A stretch of DNA of 64,000 nt, taken from assembly GCA_016786465.1 (NCBI GenBank), contig JAEUWC010000003.1:186001-250000 (forward strand), read 5' to 3'. The translations under genes and the position numbers were made by a program. The notes beneath the pieces are model-generated. The model made no database searches, was not told the origin of the DNA, and was given only the letters and a program-made list of their open reading frames with translations. Below, piece by piece: positions 16,420 to 26,074 of this stretch. How positions within the stretch are numbered: position 1 is the stretch's first letter; each line of letters begins with the position of its first letter. This DNA comes from Bdellovibrionales bacterium. GTDB lineage: Bacteria > Bdellovibrionota > UBA1018.

Positions 16420-18753
16420 ATGAAAGCCGAGGAAATACAACCGTACGGGCCCGTTCGCGAAATTGACAAAGACTTATTCGTGGTCGATGGCGAGTGGTAT
16501 GAAACTTCTTTTCGAAGAAGGATGACGATCATCCGCAGAAAAGATGGCGGCTTGATCATTCACAACGCTGTCCAGTTTCAGGAAAAAGATTACAGCGAAC
16601 TAGAAAAACTGGGTCGGGTGGATTGCATCGTTGTTCCTAACGTACTTCACGACAGTGATGCACCGGCGCTTAAAAGGCGTTTCCCCGGAGCGCAGGTCTT
16701 CGTTCCGCTTCGCGGGATGAAAAAACAATCCGCCAGAATGCAAGTCACCGGAAGCCTTGAAAGGGATTGGCCCTATGCTTCGGAAGTAGCGGTTGTTCCG
16801 TTCGAAGGGTGGCTGGGTGAATCTGCTTTGATTCACCTTTCAAGTAAGACTTTGATCCTGACGGACATGTCTTTCAACATGAAGCACTCGGATTTCAAAA
16901 ATGACCTAGAACGAAGAACGGCCGGAAAGTGGAACGGGATTCTAGATCAATTTGGACCCAGTCGTTTTTGTCGGTGGGTCGTTGCACCGAACAAGGATTA
17001 CGTCACAACGGCGATCAGAAAAATTTGTGAATTCAGTTTCGATCGGATCATCGTCAATCACGGTCAAATATTGGCTACAGGTGGACGCAAAGCGCTGATC
17101 GATGGTTTTCAGAATCGGTACGGGCCCATGGGGCTAGGAATTCTTTTTGCGGTGGGACTTTCTTTTTCGGCACAAGCGGCCCCCGTTCAACCCGACTGGT
17201 CAGAAAACGCAGTGATTCCAGTTGGCGGGCGCGCAAACCCTTACGGTTTCGGATCTGCCGATCTTGACCGCGCGATTCAAAACGGGAAGCACCACGCATT
17301 GGAATACCCGGTAGAAACGACGGCTGCTCTGGCGCCTTATGGGCCTTTGAAAAAAGTGACGTCAGGAAGACTGGCCGGGCTAGGGGGGATCCGATCTTTT
17401 GATGATCTGACTGCTTGGCTGGGGCTTGGACGCTATCCTACGCAGGCTTCGCAAAAAGGGATTGCAACGACGTCCCCTTACTTTGTTCCTGTTAGCGTAA
17501 CGGCAAAGACCGAAAACTTACGGATGGGTGTCACTTTGATCCAACGCCGTTTTTCGTCTGGAACTGCGGTTGGAATGACGATGTCATGCGCTTCTTGCCA
17601 TGCCACCGAACTTTTTGGGCGCCCCGTTTTAGGGCTGACGAACCGTTTTCCAAGATCGAATGATTTTTTCAGGTTGGGAAAGGTGGCGGTTCGAGCAACG
17701 TCCCCCGGTCTTTTCAAGTCGGTCGCCGCTGCAACACCTGCCGAAGTCGACTTATTCAAAGAGCTTCGCGCGGCAACGCTAAAGATCGAAGCGAAGAAAC
17801 CTCAGGCATTGGGTCTGGACACTTCACTGGCGCATGTGGCGCTTTCTTTGTCGCGACGATTGCCTAGGCCCGATTTCGAAGCGCTTCGCACCGAAGTTGC
17901 TGATAGTAAACCTGCACCGTGGTTTACGTTGAAATATAAAACGCGCTGGCTTTTGGATGGGTCTGTAGTCAGCGGAAATCCGATTTTGACGAATTTCATT
18001 TGGAACGAAATTGGGCGTGGTTCCGACGTTGCCGATATTTCGGATTGGATCGATCGAAATGAAGTGACGATTCAGGAAATGACGGCAGCTGTTTTTTCGA
18101 CCGAAAGCCCTAGGTTTACTGATTTCTTTCCTAAGGACCAAATTCGCTTGGACCAGGCCAAAGCCGGTGAAGGAATTTTTAATCAAGCCTGCGCCGGCTG
18201 CCACGGGACGTATGTCAAAGCCTGGAATCGACCCGAATCACCGGATTCATTGGAAACGACAGAAGTCCTTTATCCTAACCGAACGCCCGTTCGCGATGTC
18301 GGAACGGATGCGCATCGACGCGAAGGAATGAAATCCTTGGCTGCGCGCTTGAACGGTCTGGATCTTTCCAAGAAACACGGGATTCGTATTCAGCCACAAA
18401 AAGGTTATGTACCGCCGCCGTTGGTAGGAATCTGGGCCAGGTGGCCTTACTTTCACAACAATTCAGTGCCCAACCTTTGCGCTTTGCTGACGGCTGCAAA
18501 AAATCGTCCGTTGACCTACTGGGCCGGGCCCGCAAATGATCCGGCGAAAGACTTCGATAAAGATTGCAATGGGTACCCGACGGGTACCCAGACCCCAGCG
18601 CAGTGGAAAACCCGGGCCGAATTCTTTTTCGACACGCGAAAGACCGGGTTAGGAAATTTTGGACATGATGAAGGAATCGTCAGTCGGGGCGGCAAAGACC
18701 GGTTCAGTGCCGTTGAAAAGTCCCAGCTGATTCAATTCTTGCAAACTTTGTAA
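16420..18753 (+). CDS. DUF4336 domain fused to a dihaem cytochrome c (peroxidase-like)
   Basis: A 777-residue single reading frame with two unlike parts. Residues 1-235 match DUF4336, a metallo-beta-lactamase-like cytosolic domain (MTIIRRKDGGLIIHN, IVVPNVLHD, KTLILTDMSFNM). Residues 237-254 form a signal-peptide-like segment (MGLGILFAVGLSFSAQAA), and the rest is a c-type cytochrome with haem sites CASCH at 390-394 and CAGCH at 591-595. The last part, with PPLVGIWARWPYFHNNSVPNL, resembles MauG/CcP-type dihaem proteins. The fused product would place DUF4336 in the cytosol and the haems in the periplasm. Alternatively ATG 17128 starts a separate cytochrome. GGGGA lies before ATG 16420; no good site precedes 17128. 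Confidence 0.8.
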   Translation: MKAEEIQPYGPVREIDKDLFVVDGEWYETSFRRRMTIIRRKDGGLIIHNAVQFQEKDYSELEKLGRVDCIVVPNVLHDSDAPALKRRFPGAQVFVPLRGMKKQSARMQVTGSLERDWPYASEVAVVPFEGWLGESALIHLSSKTLILTDMSFNMKHSDFKNDLERRTAGKWNGILDQFGPSRFCRWVVAPNKDYVTTAIRKICEFSFDRIIVNHGQILATGGRKALIDGFQNRYGPMGLGILFAVGLSFSAQAAPVQPDWSENAVIPVGGRANPYGFGSADLDRAIQNGKHHALEYPVETTAALAPYGPLKKVTSGRLAGLGGIRSFDDLTAWLGLGRYPTQASQKGIATTSPYFVPVSVTAKTENLRMGVTLIQRRFSSGTAVGMTMSCASCHATELFGRPVLGLTNRFPRSNDFFRLGKVAVRATSPGLFKSVAAATPAEVDLFKELRAATLKIEAKKPQALGLDTSLAHVALSLSRRLPRPDFEALRTEVADSKPAPWFTLKYKTRWLLDGSVVSGNPILTNFIWNEIGRGSDVADISDWIDRNEVTIQEMTAAVFSTESPRFTDFFPKDQIRLDQAKAGEGIFNQACAGCHGTYVKAWNRPESPDSLETTEVLYPNRTPVRDVGTDAHRREGMKSLAARLNGLDLSKKHGIRIQPQKGYVPPPLVGIWARWPYFHNNSVPNLCALLTAAKNRPLTYWAGPANDPAKDFDKDCNGYPTGTQTPAQWKTRAEFFFDTRKTGLGNFGHDEGIVSRGGKDRFSAVEKSQLIQFLQTL

Positions 18754-18765
18754 GCGATTATCGGA

Positions 18766-19401
18766 TTAAAGTTCGCCGGTGTTGACGACGTCAACAGCGG
18801 TGCCCTTGAGCGTAAACGCCAGATTCTTGATTCCGACGGCGTCTTCTTTTGGGTCTCCGGTGCCCAGGCTTCGTGACAAAGGATAAGGGTCGCTTTCACG
18901 AAGTGCTTCCATATAAATGGAATCAAATTCTTTCACGCCCGAAGGCATCATTGCGGTCAAGGTCCAGCCATGCGTTTCGTTACGCAGGCCCATTTTCATT
19001 TCCTTGTACTTGAATCCGGAAAACAAACCGCCCTTGCGAAGGATCCGAAAAGTGAAGTCGCCACCGGTCGATGCGCTGAAGTTTTGGTCCACTTTCAAAG
19101 AAATCACAGGGAAACCGGATTCACGCATCAAGACGACACCCTGCTTGCAGCGTTCGGTCGTGAATTCGTCCAAAACTTTTCCGCTGTTTCGGTACTGAAT
19201 CTTTTGTATGGTTCCCAATTTGTCCAAGTAAGCGATCAAGTCGTAAACAGCGCCGGGATAGTTGTCGGTCGTGACCGTGACTAATGTGACGATGGCCGAA
19301 TGCCCAGACTGAGGGGCGGCTAACGCCTGTGCCCCCAGAAGAAATCCGCCTAAAATTCCGCTGATGATCGATGCCCTGGTGAAAAAAGCTTGAATCCCCA
19401 T
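18766..19401 (-). CDS. Exported protein of unknown function
   Basis: A 211-residue protein with a signal peptide of about 28 residues (ending AQALAAPQ). The mature part appears beta-rich, with segments SAIVTLVTVTTDNYPG, GVVLMRESGFPVISLKVD and MMPSGVKEFDSIYMEALRESD. I recognise no family. ATG 19401 is preceded by GGGGA; an in-frame start at 19458 would add a polar leader and spoil the signal peptide. It is convergent with the cytochrome fusion gene and may be monocistronic. Confidence 0.65.
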   Translation of the reverse strand: MGIQAFFTRASIISGILGGFLLGAQALAAPQSGHSAIVTLVTVTTDNYPGAVYDLIAYLDKLGTIQKIQYRNSGKVLDEFTTERCKQGVVLMRESGFPVISLKVDQNFSASTGGDFTFRILRKGGLFSGFKYKEMKMGLRNETHGWTLTAMMPSGVKEFDSIYMEALRESDPYPLSRSLGTGDPKEDAVGIKNLAFTLKGTAVDVVNTGEL

Positions 19402-19506
19402 AAAGTCCCCACTGTTTTGAAGATACGGGCAGCTCTCATTTATGGGGCTGGAAGTCAATCGCGTGTTGGCGGATCTAACCCAATGAAATTACTTGGCTTT
19501 GTCTGA

Positions 19507-20433
19507 CTAAAGGGGAAGGTTCCGCTGGTCAGGTACTTTGGGTACCAGGCGCAGGGTCCGAACCTGGCCTTTTTGCGGTCTTCGGTGGGCAGCGTTTTGT
19601 TGTGGGGGCTGGGCTAGGTTTGACGCCCAGCCTAGTTTTTCAAAGATCGTCAGCATTCGGTAAGTCAGGTCTATTTCAAGGAAATCAAACCCAAGTCGGG
19701 CTGAATGAGGAAAGCTGTGGTGGTTTGCGTGCCAGCCTTCACCCAGCGTCGCAAGTGCGATCAAAGGATGGTTTCGGCTATCGTCCATCGAATCTTTTCG
19801 CGTGTAACCCCAGGTGTGGCAAACGGAATTCACAGCAAAAGTCGCGTGTAGCCCAATGACGATCGCCACGGAAAAGCTGTAGTGTGCGCCGGCGCCAAAA
19901 GATGCAAATGCCGACGGCATCCATGCGTTCCCCAGGCCGTGAAGGACCAAAAGAATCGGAATCTGTACGAATAAAAGAAGGTTGCTGTGTCGGTCGATCC
20001 ATTCGATGGGTTCAGGGAAACGAACCCGCATGGTTTCTGAAAGCGCGCGATCGAACGTTTTTGGGTCCAAAAGCCAGCCGACGTGTGCGTACCAAAACCC
20101 GCGAACGGACGGCGAATGGGGGTCGAATTCCGTTTCAGCAAAACGGTGGTGCAGCCAGTGTTGAGCAACCCAGCGTTTGATCGGGCCAATTCCAGCCGCA
20201 TTTCCCATCAATGCCAAAATGAAAGCCAGGCCGGGTTTTGCCTGAAAAGATCGGTGTGTGAAAAGACGATGGTAGCCCGCCGAGATTCCCAGCATTCGAA
20301 TAAAAAAGAATAGGGCAGCCAGGATCAAATCACCGGCCTTAGGGCGGACCACCGTGATGGCAAAAAAAGCCATCGCGTGAATCAGGATCAAGCCGAATCG
20401 ATTTTTTCTCGCGACGCGCGTTCCATAGCTCAT
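19507..20433 (-). CDS. Acyl-lipid/acyl-CoA fatty acid desaturase (delta-9 type)
   Basis: A 308-residue membrane protein with the three histidine boxes of the delta-9 desaturase family: HRLFTH at 55-60, HWLHH at 92-96 and HANHH at 235-239. These bind the di-iron centre that inserts a cis double bond into a fatty acyl chain. Hydrophobic segments between the boxes fit the usual four-helix topology. Further family features are SAGYHRLFTHRSF and GEGWHANHHSFPHSAR. A basic tail of about 40 residues follows the domain. It would be used for membrane fluidity control. Confidence 0.93.
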   Translation of the reverse strand: MSYGTRVARKNRFGLILIHAMAFFAITVVRPKAGDLILAALFFFIRMLGISAGYHRLFTHRSFQAKPGLAFILALMGNAAGIGPIKRWVAQHWLHHRFAETEFDPHSPSVRGFWYAHVGWLLDPKTFDRALSETMRVRFPEPIEWIDRHSNLLLFVQIPILLVLHGLGNAWMPSAFASFGAGAHYSFSVAIVIGLHATFAVNSVCHTWGYTRKDSMDDSRNHPLIALATLGEGWHANHHSFPHSARLGFDFLEIDLTYRMLTIFEKLGWASNLAQPPQQNAAHRRPQKGQVRTLRLVPKVPDQRNLPL

Positions 20434-20648
20434 GGTGAAGGCCTCGGATCCCAGTTTTTCCGAATACGCTTATATCCCTATTTTTGGACTAATTCAATCA
20501 AGTACTATGGGCAAGCGGCCGGGAAGTTGCTTAAATTGCACTTAAAGATCAAGTATTTAGATTCTAAGTCGCTTGGCCCCCCGAAGGTCTGCAAAGACCT
20601 AACCTTTTCCTGAACTTGGCAGCGATCAGGGAATGGTATTCGGTCGTT

Positions 20649-21803
20649 ATGAAACAACTTTTGGTTTTTACGGCGTTCTTACAAATTTTTGTGGGTGCTT
20701 CAGCCATGGGTTCAGAAAAGCCCTGGTACGAGAAGATCAGCCTTCGAGGGTATACACAGCTTCGCTACAACCGACTTTTGGAAACCAACGGACTTTTGAA
20801 ATGCGAACAGTGCGACAAGTCCATTGGCAACAACGGCGGCTTTTTCTTTCGCCGGGGGCGATTGATTTTTTCCGGAGACGTGCATGATCGCGTCTACATT
20901 TATATCCAGCCCGATTTTGCATCGGATGGCGGCGCAGTTTCTCAGATCTTTCAGATGCGCGATGCCTATTTTGATGTTGCCCTGGACGCGGCCAAGGAAT
21001 TTCGGTTTCGATTGGGTCAAAGCAAGATTCCCTACGGCTTTGAAAACCTTCAGTCATCGCAGAATCGCGCGCCCTTGGATCGCGCGGATTCTTTGAATAG
21101 CGGTGTCGCCAACGAGCGCGACATCGGCGTGATGTTTTATTGGGCGCCAGCTGAAATTCGAAAGCGTTTTCGCGATCTTCAGAACGCTTCCATGAAAGGG
21201 TCAGGCGATTACGGCGTTTTCGGGCTTGGGATTTACAACGGTCAGACCGCAAACCGTTCTGAAATGAACAACAACCGCCACATTGTGGCTAAGTTCACCT
21301 ATCCAGTCGCATTGCCGGGTGATCAGATCGTCGAAGCCGGCGTCAGCGGCTATTCGGGACTTTTTTCGACTTCGGCAAATACTGAATTTGCCGATCAACG
21401 TGTTGCGGGTCACTTCGTCTGGTATCCACGTCCAATTGGGTTAGTCGCCGAATTTACCACGGGTCGTGGGCCGATGTTTCGCAGGGACATGGGCGGTACA
21501 ATTCAAACGGAAAATCTTTCAGGTGGCTACGTTCAGTTGATGGGGAACATCGAAAAGAGCGATCAACGTTTCACCCCTTTTGCGCGTCTTCAGTTCTATC
21601 ACGGTGGTAAAAAGCACGAAACGAATGCCCCAAAGTACATCGTCCGCGAATTGGAAATGGGCAATGAATGGTCACCTTTTCCTGCTTTTGAACTGAACGC
21701 AGCCTACGTGATTTCCTCGCGCTATGTCGATTCTAGTACGGCTTCGGCGGTGAACGACCAACAGGGCAACTTCCTTCGTCTTCAAGCGCAGTTCAATTAT
21801 TGA
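20649..21803 (+). CDS. Phosphate-selective porin O/P family protein
   Basis: A 384-residue protein with a signal peptide of about 21 residues (ending VGASAMG). The mature sequence has the OprO/OprP opening (SLRGYTQLRYNR, FFFRRGRLIFSG), the RDAYFDVAL and FRLGQSKIPYGFENLQSSQNR motifs and a C-terminal Phe-Asn-Tyr end typical of outer-membrane beta-barrels. The family forms 16-stranded trimeric anion channels. Selectivity cannot be read here. It starts at ATG 20649, without a strong ribosome binding site. Two cysteines near residue 51 (KCEQCDKS) are unusual for a porin. Confidence 0.88.
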   Translation: MKQLLVFTAFLQIFVGASAMGSEKPWYEKISLRGYTQLRYNRLLETNGLLKCEQCDKSIGNNGGFFFRRGRLIFSGDVHDRVYIYIQPDFASDGGAVSQIFQMRDAYFDVALDAAKEFRFRLGQSKIPYGFENLQSSQNRAPLDRADSLNSGVANERDIGVMFYWAPAEIRKRFRDLQNASMKGSGDYGVFGLGIYNGQTANRSEMNNNRHIVAKFTYPVALPGDQIVEAGVSGYSGLFSTSANTEFADQRVAGHFVWYPRPIGLVAEFTTGRGPMFRRDMGGTIQTENLSGGYVQLMGNIEKSDQRFTPFARLQFYHGGKKHETNAPKYIVRELEMGNEWSPFPAFELNAAYVISSRYVDSSTASAVNDQQGNFLRLQAQFNY

Positions 21804-21825
21804 AAAATTCCTGTAGCATGAAGCT

Positions 21826-22395
21826 ATGACAAGCTTCGTGCGACTGGGATTTCTGGTGGGAGCATTTCTGGGTGGGGCCGCGGCTGATGCCGCCGTTCCC
21901 GCCAATCAGTACGTTTATCTGCAATTCCAGGGGGGCGTTCGCATCCCGATGTCGGATTCAACCAGCACCCAGCTTCCCTATGGATTGGGCGCGGGGTTTC
22001 GAACCGGGGCGCACTTCGTCTTTGGCGCCTTCATCGATCGGTCGGCATCTTCGATTTTGGTTCCCAGCGCATCGGTTCAGGTTTCAAACAGCTTCACGAC
22101 CTTTGGCGCCGAAATGCAGTACTACTTTCACGGTTCATCGGAATTCATCGGGGGCTGGAGTCTGGGACCCAAAGGTGGAATTTGCCGAATGGGAACCAAA
22201 AGCCAGACCACTGATGGCGTCACCGTCTTCATCAACGAAAGCGTATCGTCTTTCTGTATTGGTCCACGCATCGGATACGAATACACGTCGGATCTTGGAA
22301 TGGCCTTTGGGTTTGAAGCGTCGTCGCTTTATTCCACAGACACGGCAATTCCAGGGATCTTGAATTTTCTGATGACCGCGCGAATCTGGTTTTAG
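21826..22395 (+). CDS. Outer-membrane beta-barrel-like protein
   Basis: A 189-residue protein with a signal peptide of about 22 residues (ending ADAAVP) and alternating hydrophobic residues throughout, ending in an aromatic residue (IWF). The pattern (YVYLQFQGGVRIPM, GLGAGFRTG, FTTFGAEMQYYFHG, SLGPKGGICR, RIGYEYTS) fits a small 8-strand barrel of the OmpA/OmpW class. It begins 22 nt after the porin and may be cotranscribed with it. The function is unknown. Confidence 0.65.
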   Translation: MTSFVRLGFLVGAFLGGAAADAAVPANQYVYLQFQGGVRIPMSDSTSTQLPYGLGAGFRTGAHFVFGAFIDRSASSILVPSASVQVSNSFTTFGAEMQYYFHGSSEFIGGWSLGPKGGICRMGTKSQTTDGVTVFINESVSSFCIGPRIGYEYTSDLGMAFGFEASSLYSTDTAIPGILNFLMTARIWF

Positions 22396-24305
22396 GCGGC
22401 TGTTTCGGCCTTGGCCAAGAAGTACGCCTTCTTCGGAACAGCAAGGACAAAGAAACTTGCGTCGTCGGGGATCTGATCCACAGGAATTCCCCAGGCGCGC
22501 TGCGAAGCTTCCTGAAGTCCCTGACAAACACGGGTGGATTGTGGGCCAAATTTTTCGATCAAAGACCAGATTTCTTTTTTCATCTGATCCATTCCGAACA
22601 TGCGTTCACCCTTTAGATTCTTCACTTCAAAGCTGCCATCGGTTGCAAAAGTGATGATGTCTTCGGGCGCCAACTGAATCGTTTCGACTTTGTAATCCGG
22701 GTTGTGCTTTTCGCCCAGGGCGTGGCCAGGCTGCGAATGCAGGCGCTTGAAAAGATCCAGCGGATTTGCGGGTGCTTCCTTGTTCTTGGGCGGCATGCGA
22801 ACAAAGACGGCGTGATTCAGACCGCAGTTCACCGTCTGCAAGATCCCCGTATTCAAATCCATGATCCCGACTGTACAGGCAAAACGACCCTGTCCGCGGC
22901 TGGCTTCGTGAATAGCGCTTGAAAGATTTCCGATCAAAAGTTTCATTGACGGAGGAATCCTGGCCATCAATTGGGCAGCACCCACGAAAGTGGAAAAGGC
23001 TCCGTGAGCAGCGGCGGTCAAAAGCGCGGCAGGTAAGCCCTTGCCCGGAACCTTTCCAACCACGAAGATCGCGTAGTCGCGAACGTGTGCGTAATTCCAC
23101 CAGTCGCCACCGCATTGGCCGGCGGCGAAGGTTCCCCCCGAAAGCGTGACGTTGGGAAGTAAAAGCGCTTGTTCAGGAAGAAGACGCGCTTGAATTTGTG
23201 AAACCGTGTCTTTTTGGTTCTTGGTTTCGACCTTGGCCACGGTTTGTCGCATCAGATCGTCAATCTTGGACGCCATCGTGTTGAAAGACGCCGCTAGTTG
23301 GCCAACTTCGTCAGCTGGCAAAGTTCGCGTGTCGATCTTCACATCAAACTTGCCCTGTGAAACTTCAATCGCGGCTTCAGACATTCGACGAAGTCCACCG
23401 GTGACTTTCTTTAGCCAAACCAAAGTGATTCCAAGTGCGATGGCTAGAATCGAAAGGCCTAGAACCACCGTTCGAAGAATCAGCCCAGTGACGACGGCAA
23501 AGGCCGAAGCATAGGGGATGATTCCGACGACCATCAGTTCGTGAGACTTCAGCCGCTGGTAACCGACGATGAATTCGTCTGATCCAGAAGCCCAGGTGCG
23601 AGCCCCCGAATTAAAGACGCCTTCTAAGACCGGCTTCATGAACTTCTTCATCTGGGATTCTTGGATGATGGGGCGGGTCGTGGTCGCTTTAGAATAGAGG
23701 CTGTTTCCAATGGCATCGATCACAAAGACGTCAAAGCGTGGACCCTGTTCGGCAAGGTTTAGCTGCATTTGGAAGAATCCAACAAACGCTGCTCCCCCTT
23801 TTGAAGAAGGAACCCATGCGCCTAGCATGACTTCTCCGTCACGCGATTTTCCAATTAAGAAAGGTTCGGCTTGAAAACGCTTCAGCGTCCAACCCAAGGT
23901 GTCTAGATCGGTCACTTGATCCAGACGTGCGCCGCCAAAGGCCTTGGGGTTTCCCAAGTTTCCATCCACCGATTGAAACATCAGCATCTTCTTCATTCCC
24001 GTGCGGTAGCCCAGATCACGAAGCAAGGTATCGATTGATGCTGGATCAGTTGCGGCCTTTTCTTGCGCCAACCGCATCATCAACAAGGATTCAGAAATTT
24101 GGTGGTCCAAAGCGTCGGCCGCATTTTTCACACGACCAAAATTATGATCAATCACGTACGAAGTTTTATCGTCGATGACGTGGCGGCTTCCCGCCAATAA
24201 AATGGCGCACATGCTGATGATCAAGGCAGCCGCGGTTAAACCCGCGATTCTCAATCGAATCGGAACGCCACGTGATGATGCCATTTGGGCTACGGACCCG
24301 CTCAT
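22392..24305 (-). CDS. Membrane sensor with HAMP and SpoIIE-type PP2C phosphatase
   Basis: A 637-residue protein. A membrane helix near residues 20-40, a periplasmic sensor region (about 45-250, Cache-like) and a second helix near 265-290 lead into a HAMP domain (RRMSEAAIEVSQGKFDV). The C-terminal third is a SpoIIE/RsbU-type PP2C domain with GGDWWNYAHVRDYAIFVVG, GKGLPAALLTAAAHG and a late DDASFFVLAVPK motif. These phosphatases dephosphorylate anti-anti-sigma factors. The start is uncertain: ATG 24305 has only an adjacent GGGGA, while an upstream TTG at 24329 is in frame. It is divergent from the FecR gene. The GHKL-type protein at 27550 is a possible partner in the same pathway. Confidence 0.88.
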   Translation of the reverse strand: MSGSVAQMASSRGVPIRLRIAGLTAAALIISMCAILLAGSRHVIDDKTSYVIDHNFGRVKNAADALDHQISESLLMMRLAQEKAATDPASIDTLLRDLGYRTGMKKMLMFQSVDGNLGNPKAFGGARLDQVTDLDTLGWTLKRFQAEPFLIGKSRDGEVMLGAWVPSSKGGAAFVGFFQMQLNLAEQGPRFDVFVIDAIGNSLYSKATTTRPIIQESQMKKFMKPVLEGVFNSGARTWASGSDEFIVGYQRLKSHELMVVGIIPYASAFAVVTGLILRTVVLGLSILAIALGITLVWLKKVTGGLRRMSEAAIEVSQGKFDVKIDTRTLPADEVGQLAASFNTMASKIDDLMRQTVAKVETKNQKDTVSQIQARLLPEQALLLPNVTLSGGTFAAGQCGGDWWNYAHVRDYAIFVVGKVPGKGLPAALLTAAAHGAFSTFVGAAQLMARIPPSMKLLIGNLSSAIHEASRGQGRFACTVGIMDLNTGILQTVNCGLNHAVFVRMPPKNKEAPANPLDLFKRLHSQPGHALGEKHNPDYKVETIQLAPEDIITFATDGSFEVKNLKGERMFGMDQMKKEIWSLIEKFGPQSTRVCQGLQEASQRAWGIPVDQIPDDASFFVLAVPKKAYFLAKAETAA

Positions 24306-24375
24306 TCCCCATTGGATCGGAAATTCCAAATGAACTCTTTAGGTTTCCCCGCACCTTCCCGAAAAAGATCATGAG

Positions 24376-26073
24376 ATGGAATCCAGACCGATTCAAAAGC
24401 TGGCTCCCGACGTTCGCTGGGATACTCCGTTAGGGTTCTTCCTGATCCTTCTGGGATCGGGTGGGGTTTATTTCAGCGGGCAGCAATCGGTTTGGCGCGA
24501 ACTAGCCAACGACGAACCCGATCGCGTGGTCGTCGCGCAGGTGAAGCCACTGGTGGGTAGCGTTCGCGTTCGGCACCCTGAAAGTCAGGTCTGGGAAGAT
24601 GCGCCTGAATCTTTGCCGGCCGTTCAAGGCGACACCGTTTTTACGGACGATCAGTCGCAAGCGCTTTTGATTTTTCAAAACCAAAACGAAGTTCGCGTCG
24701 CACCCGGCAGCTTGGTCGTGGTTCGCGTTGAAGAACGCGAAGAAAAAGGCTTCTTTGGAGCCGTTCGTACGCTTCTAGGGCAAACGCAGGGACAGCGCAC
24801 CAGTGTGGAGGTTCAAAAAGGAGCAATCGAAGTCCGATCGCATTCGGATCAAGCGGCGCAGATGGCCGTTTACGCCGATGGCAAACGCTACGTCGTCGCG
24901 GGTTCGAATCAAAAAGCCAAGGTCGATATTTTTCAGACCGACGGTGGGGTGAAAATTCAGGCGCGTGACGGCGAAGCGCAGGTTGCCGTCCCTGGTTTCA
25001 AAAAAGCGGTTCACGTTCGCGACGGAAAAGCATTGGCCGTTGACGTTGAAGAAGATGGAAAACTAAGCGTCGCTCAAGGGAAGACCCAAGCCCTTCCTGA
25101 TCCCAAAGGGATTGCACCGATGGATGTTTCGGTCCTTTCGCCGATGAACGGTGCCAGCGTTCAAGTCAAGGCGGGTGTTCCAGCAGAAATTCAGTTTCGT
25201 TGGCAGCCCTTGGCTTCAGGTTTGTCTGCAGAACTTTTGATTGAAGGTGTAAAGGGCACATCGACTGACGGAATGAAGAATGAAGTCAGTGCGGGCAGAA
25301 TGGGCACGATGACCCAGCTTTCTTCCGGACGCTACGTTTGGCAGGTTCGTTCAAAAAACACGCAGGGAAAAACTTCGAATTGGTCCAAGGCTCAGGTTTT
25401 GGAACTGACCGAAGCACCTGTGAAGGGTTCATTGGTGATGGGTGGAAAACCCATTCCGGTTCCTGTCGTAGCCGATGCCGCACCGGCCCCGGTCAAAACG
25501 GCGCCGCAGAAAGTTCAAATCGCACGTGCTGGCACGCCAGAAGTATCGGTGGCTATCGCAGATCTGGCTTCGATTCAGTATACGGTTTCTTGGAACGCAG
25601 TGCCTGGGGCAAAAGGTTACAAAGTCACTTTGAAGGATGGTTCGAAAGTTCTGGCTTCGAATCAGGCCAAGTCCACGACCACGACTTTGAAAGTCACCCA
25701 GGCCCCGAAGTCCGGCGCCTTTGTTTATGAAGTTGCGGCGCTTGGGGTTGCAAGGTCCCCTGCCAGCGTGACGACCAAGAAGCTTCCATTCGAACTACCC
25801 AAGCCGGCAGGCGCGGTACCTGCGGCAGGAAAGCAGATTCCGCTTTTTGAACAGACCATCTTTAGCTGGACCCGTACGCCTTTGGCGAAAGGCTACGAAA
25901 TTCAAATCGCTAGCGATGCGGCGTTCAAGGCACGCCTGGTTTCGGCGGTTCAGCGCGAAAACTTTTATTCTTACCGCCCCCAAAAGGCCGGGAACTTTTA
26001 CTGGAGAGTTCGAAGTCTTTCGACCGGAAGTCCAAGCCCTTGGTCAGAGCCGACCCCGTTTTCGTCGAAATAA
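24376..26073 (+). CDS. FecR-domain protein with FnIII-like repeats
   Basis: A 565-residue protein with an N-terminal membrane anchor at about residues 18-34. A FecR-type domain follows (about 50-235: VVVAQVKPLVGSVRVRHPES, GDTVFTDDQSQALLIF, VRVAPGSLVVV), then three FnIII-like beta-sandwich segments around 255-345, 390-470 and 480-560 (for example QFRWQPLASG, YTVSWNAVPGAKGYKV, FSWTRTPLAKGYEIQI). The protein is probably periplasmic. FecR domains often act in signal transmission or surface binding. It is divergent from the SpoIIE phosphatase, a pairing that suggests a signalling unit. Confidence 0.8.
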   Translation: MESRPIQKLAPDVRWDTPLGFFLILLGSGGVYFSGQQSVWRELANDEPDRVVVAQVKPLVGSVRVRHPESQVWEDAPESLPAVQGDTVFTDDQSQALLIFQNQNEVRVAPGSLVVVRVEEREEKGFFGAVRTLLGQTQGQRTSVEVQKGAIEVRSHSDQAAQMAVYADGKRYVVAGSNQKAKVDIFQTDGGVKIQARDGEAQVAVPGFKKAVHVRDGKALAVDVEEDGKLSVAQGKTQALPDPKGIAPMDVSVLSPMNGASVQVKAGVPAEIQFRWQPLASGLSAELLIEGVKGTSTDGMKNEVSAGRMGTMTQLSSGRYVWQVRSKNTQGKTSNWSKAQVLELTEAPVKGSLVMGGKPIPVPVVADAAPAPVKTAPQKVQIARAGTPEVSVAIADLASIQYTVSWNAVPGAKGYKVTLKDGSKVLASNQAKSTTTTLKVTQAPKSGAFVYEVAALGVARSPASVTTKKLPFELPKPAGAVPAAGKQIPLFEQTIFSWTRTPLAKGYEIQIASDAAFKARLVSAVQRENFYSYRPQKAGNFYWRVRSLSTGSPSPWSEPTPFSSK

Positions 26074-26074
26074 T

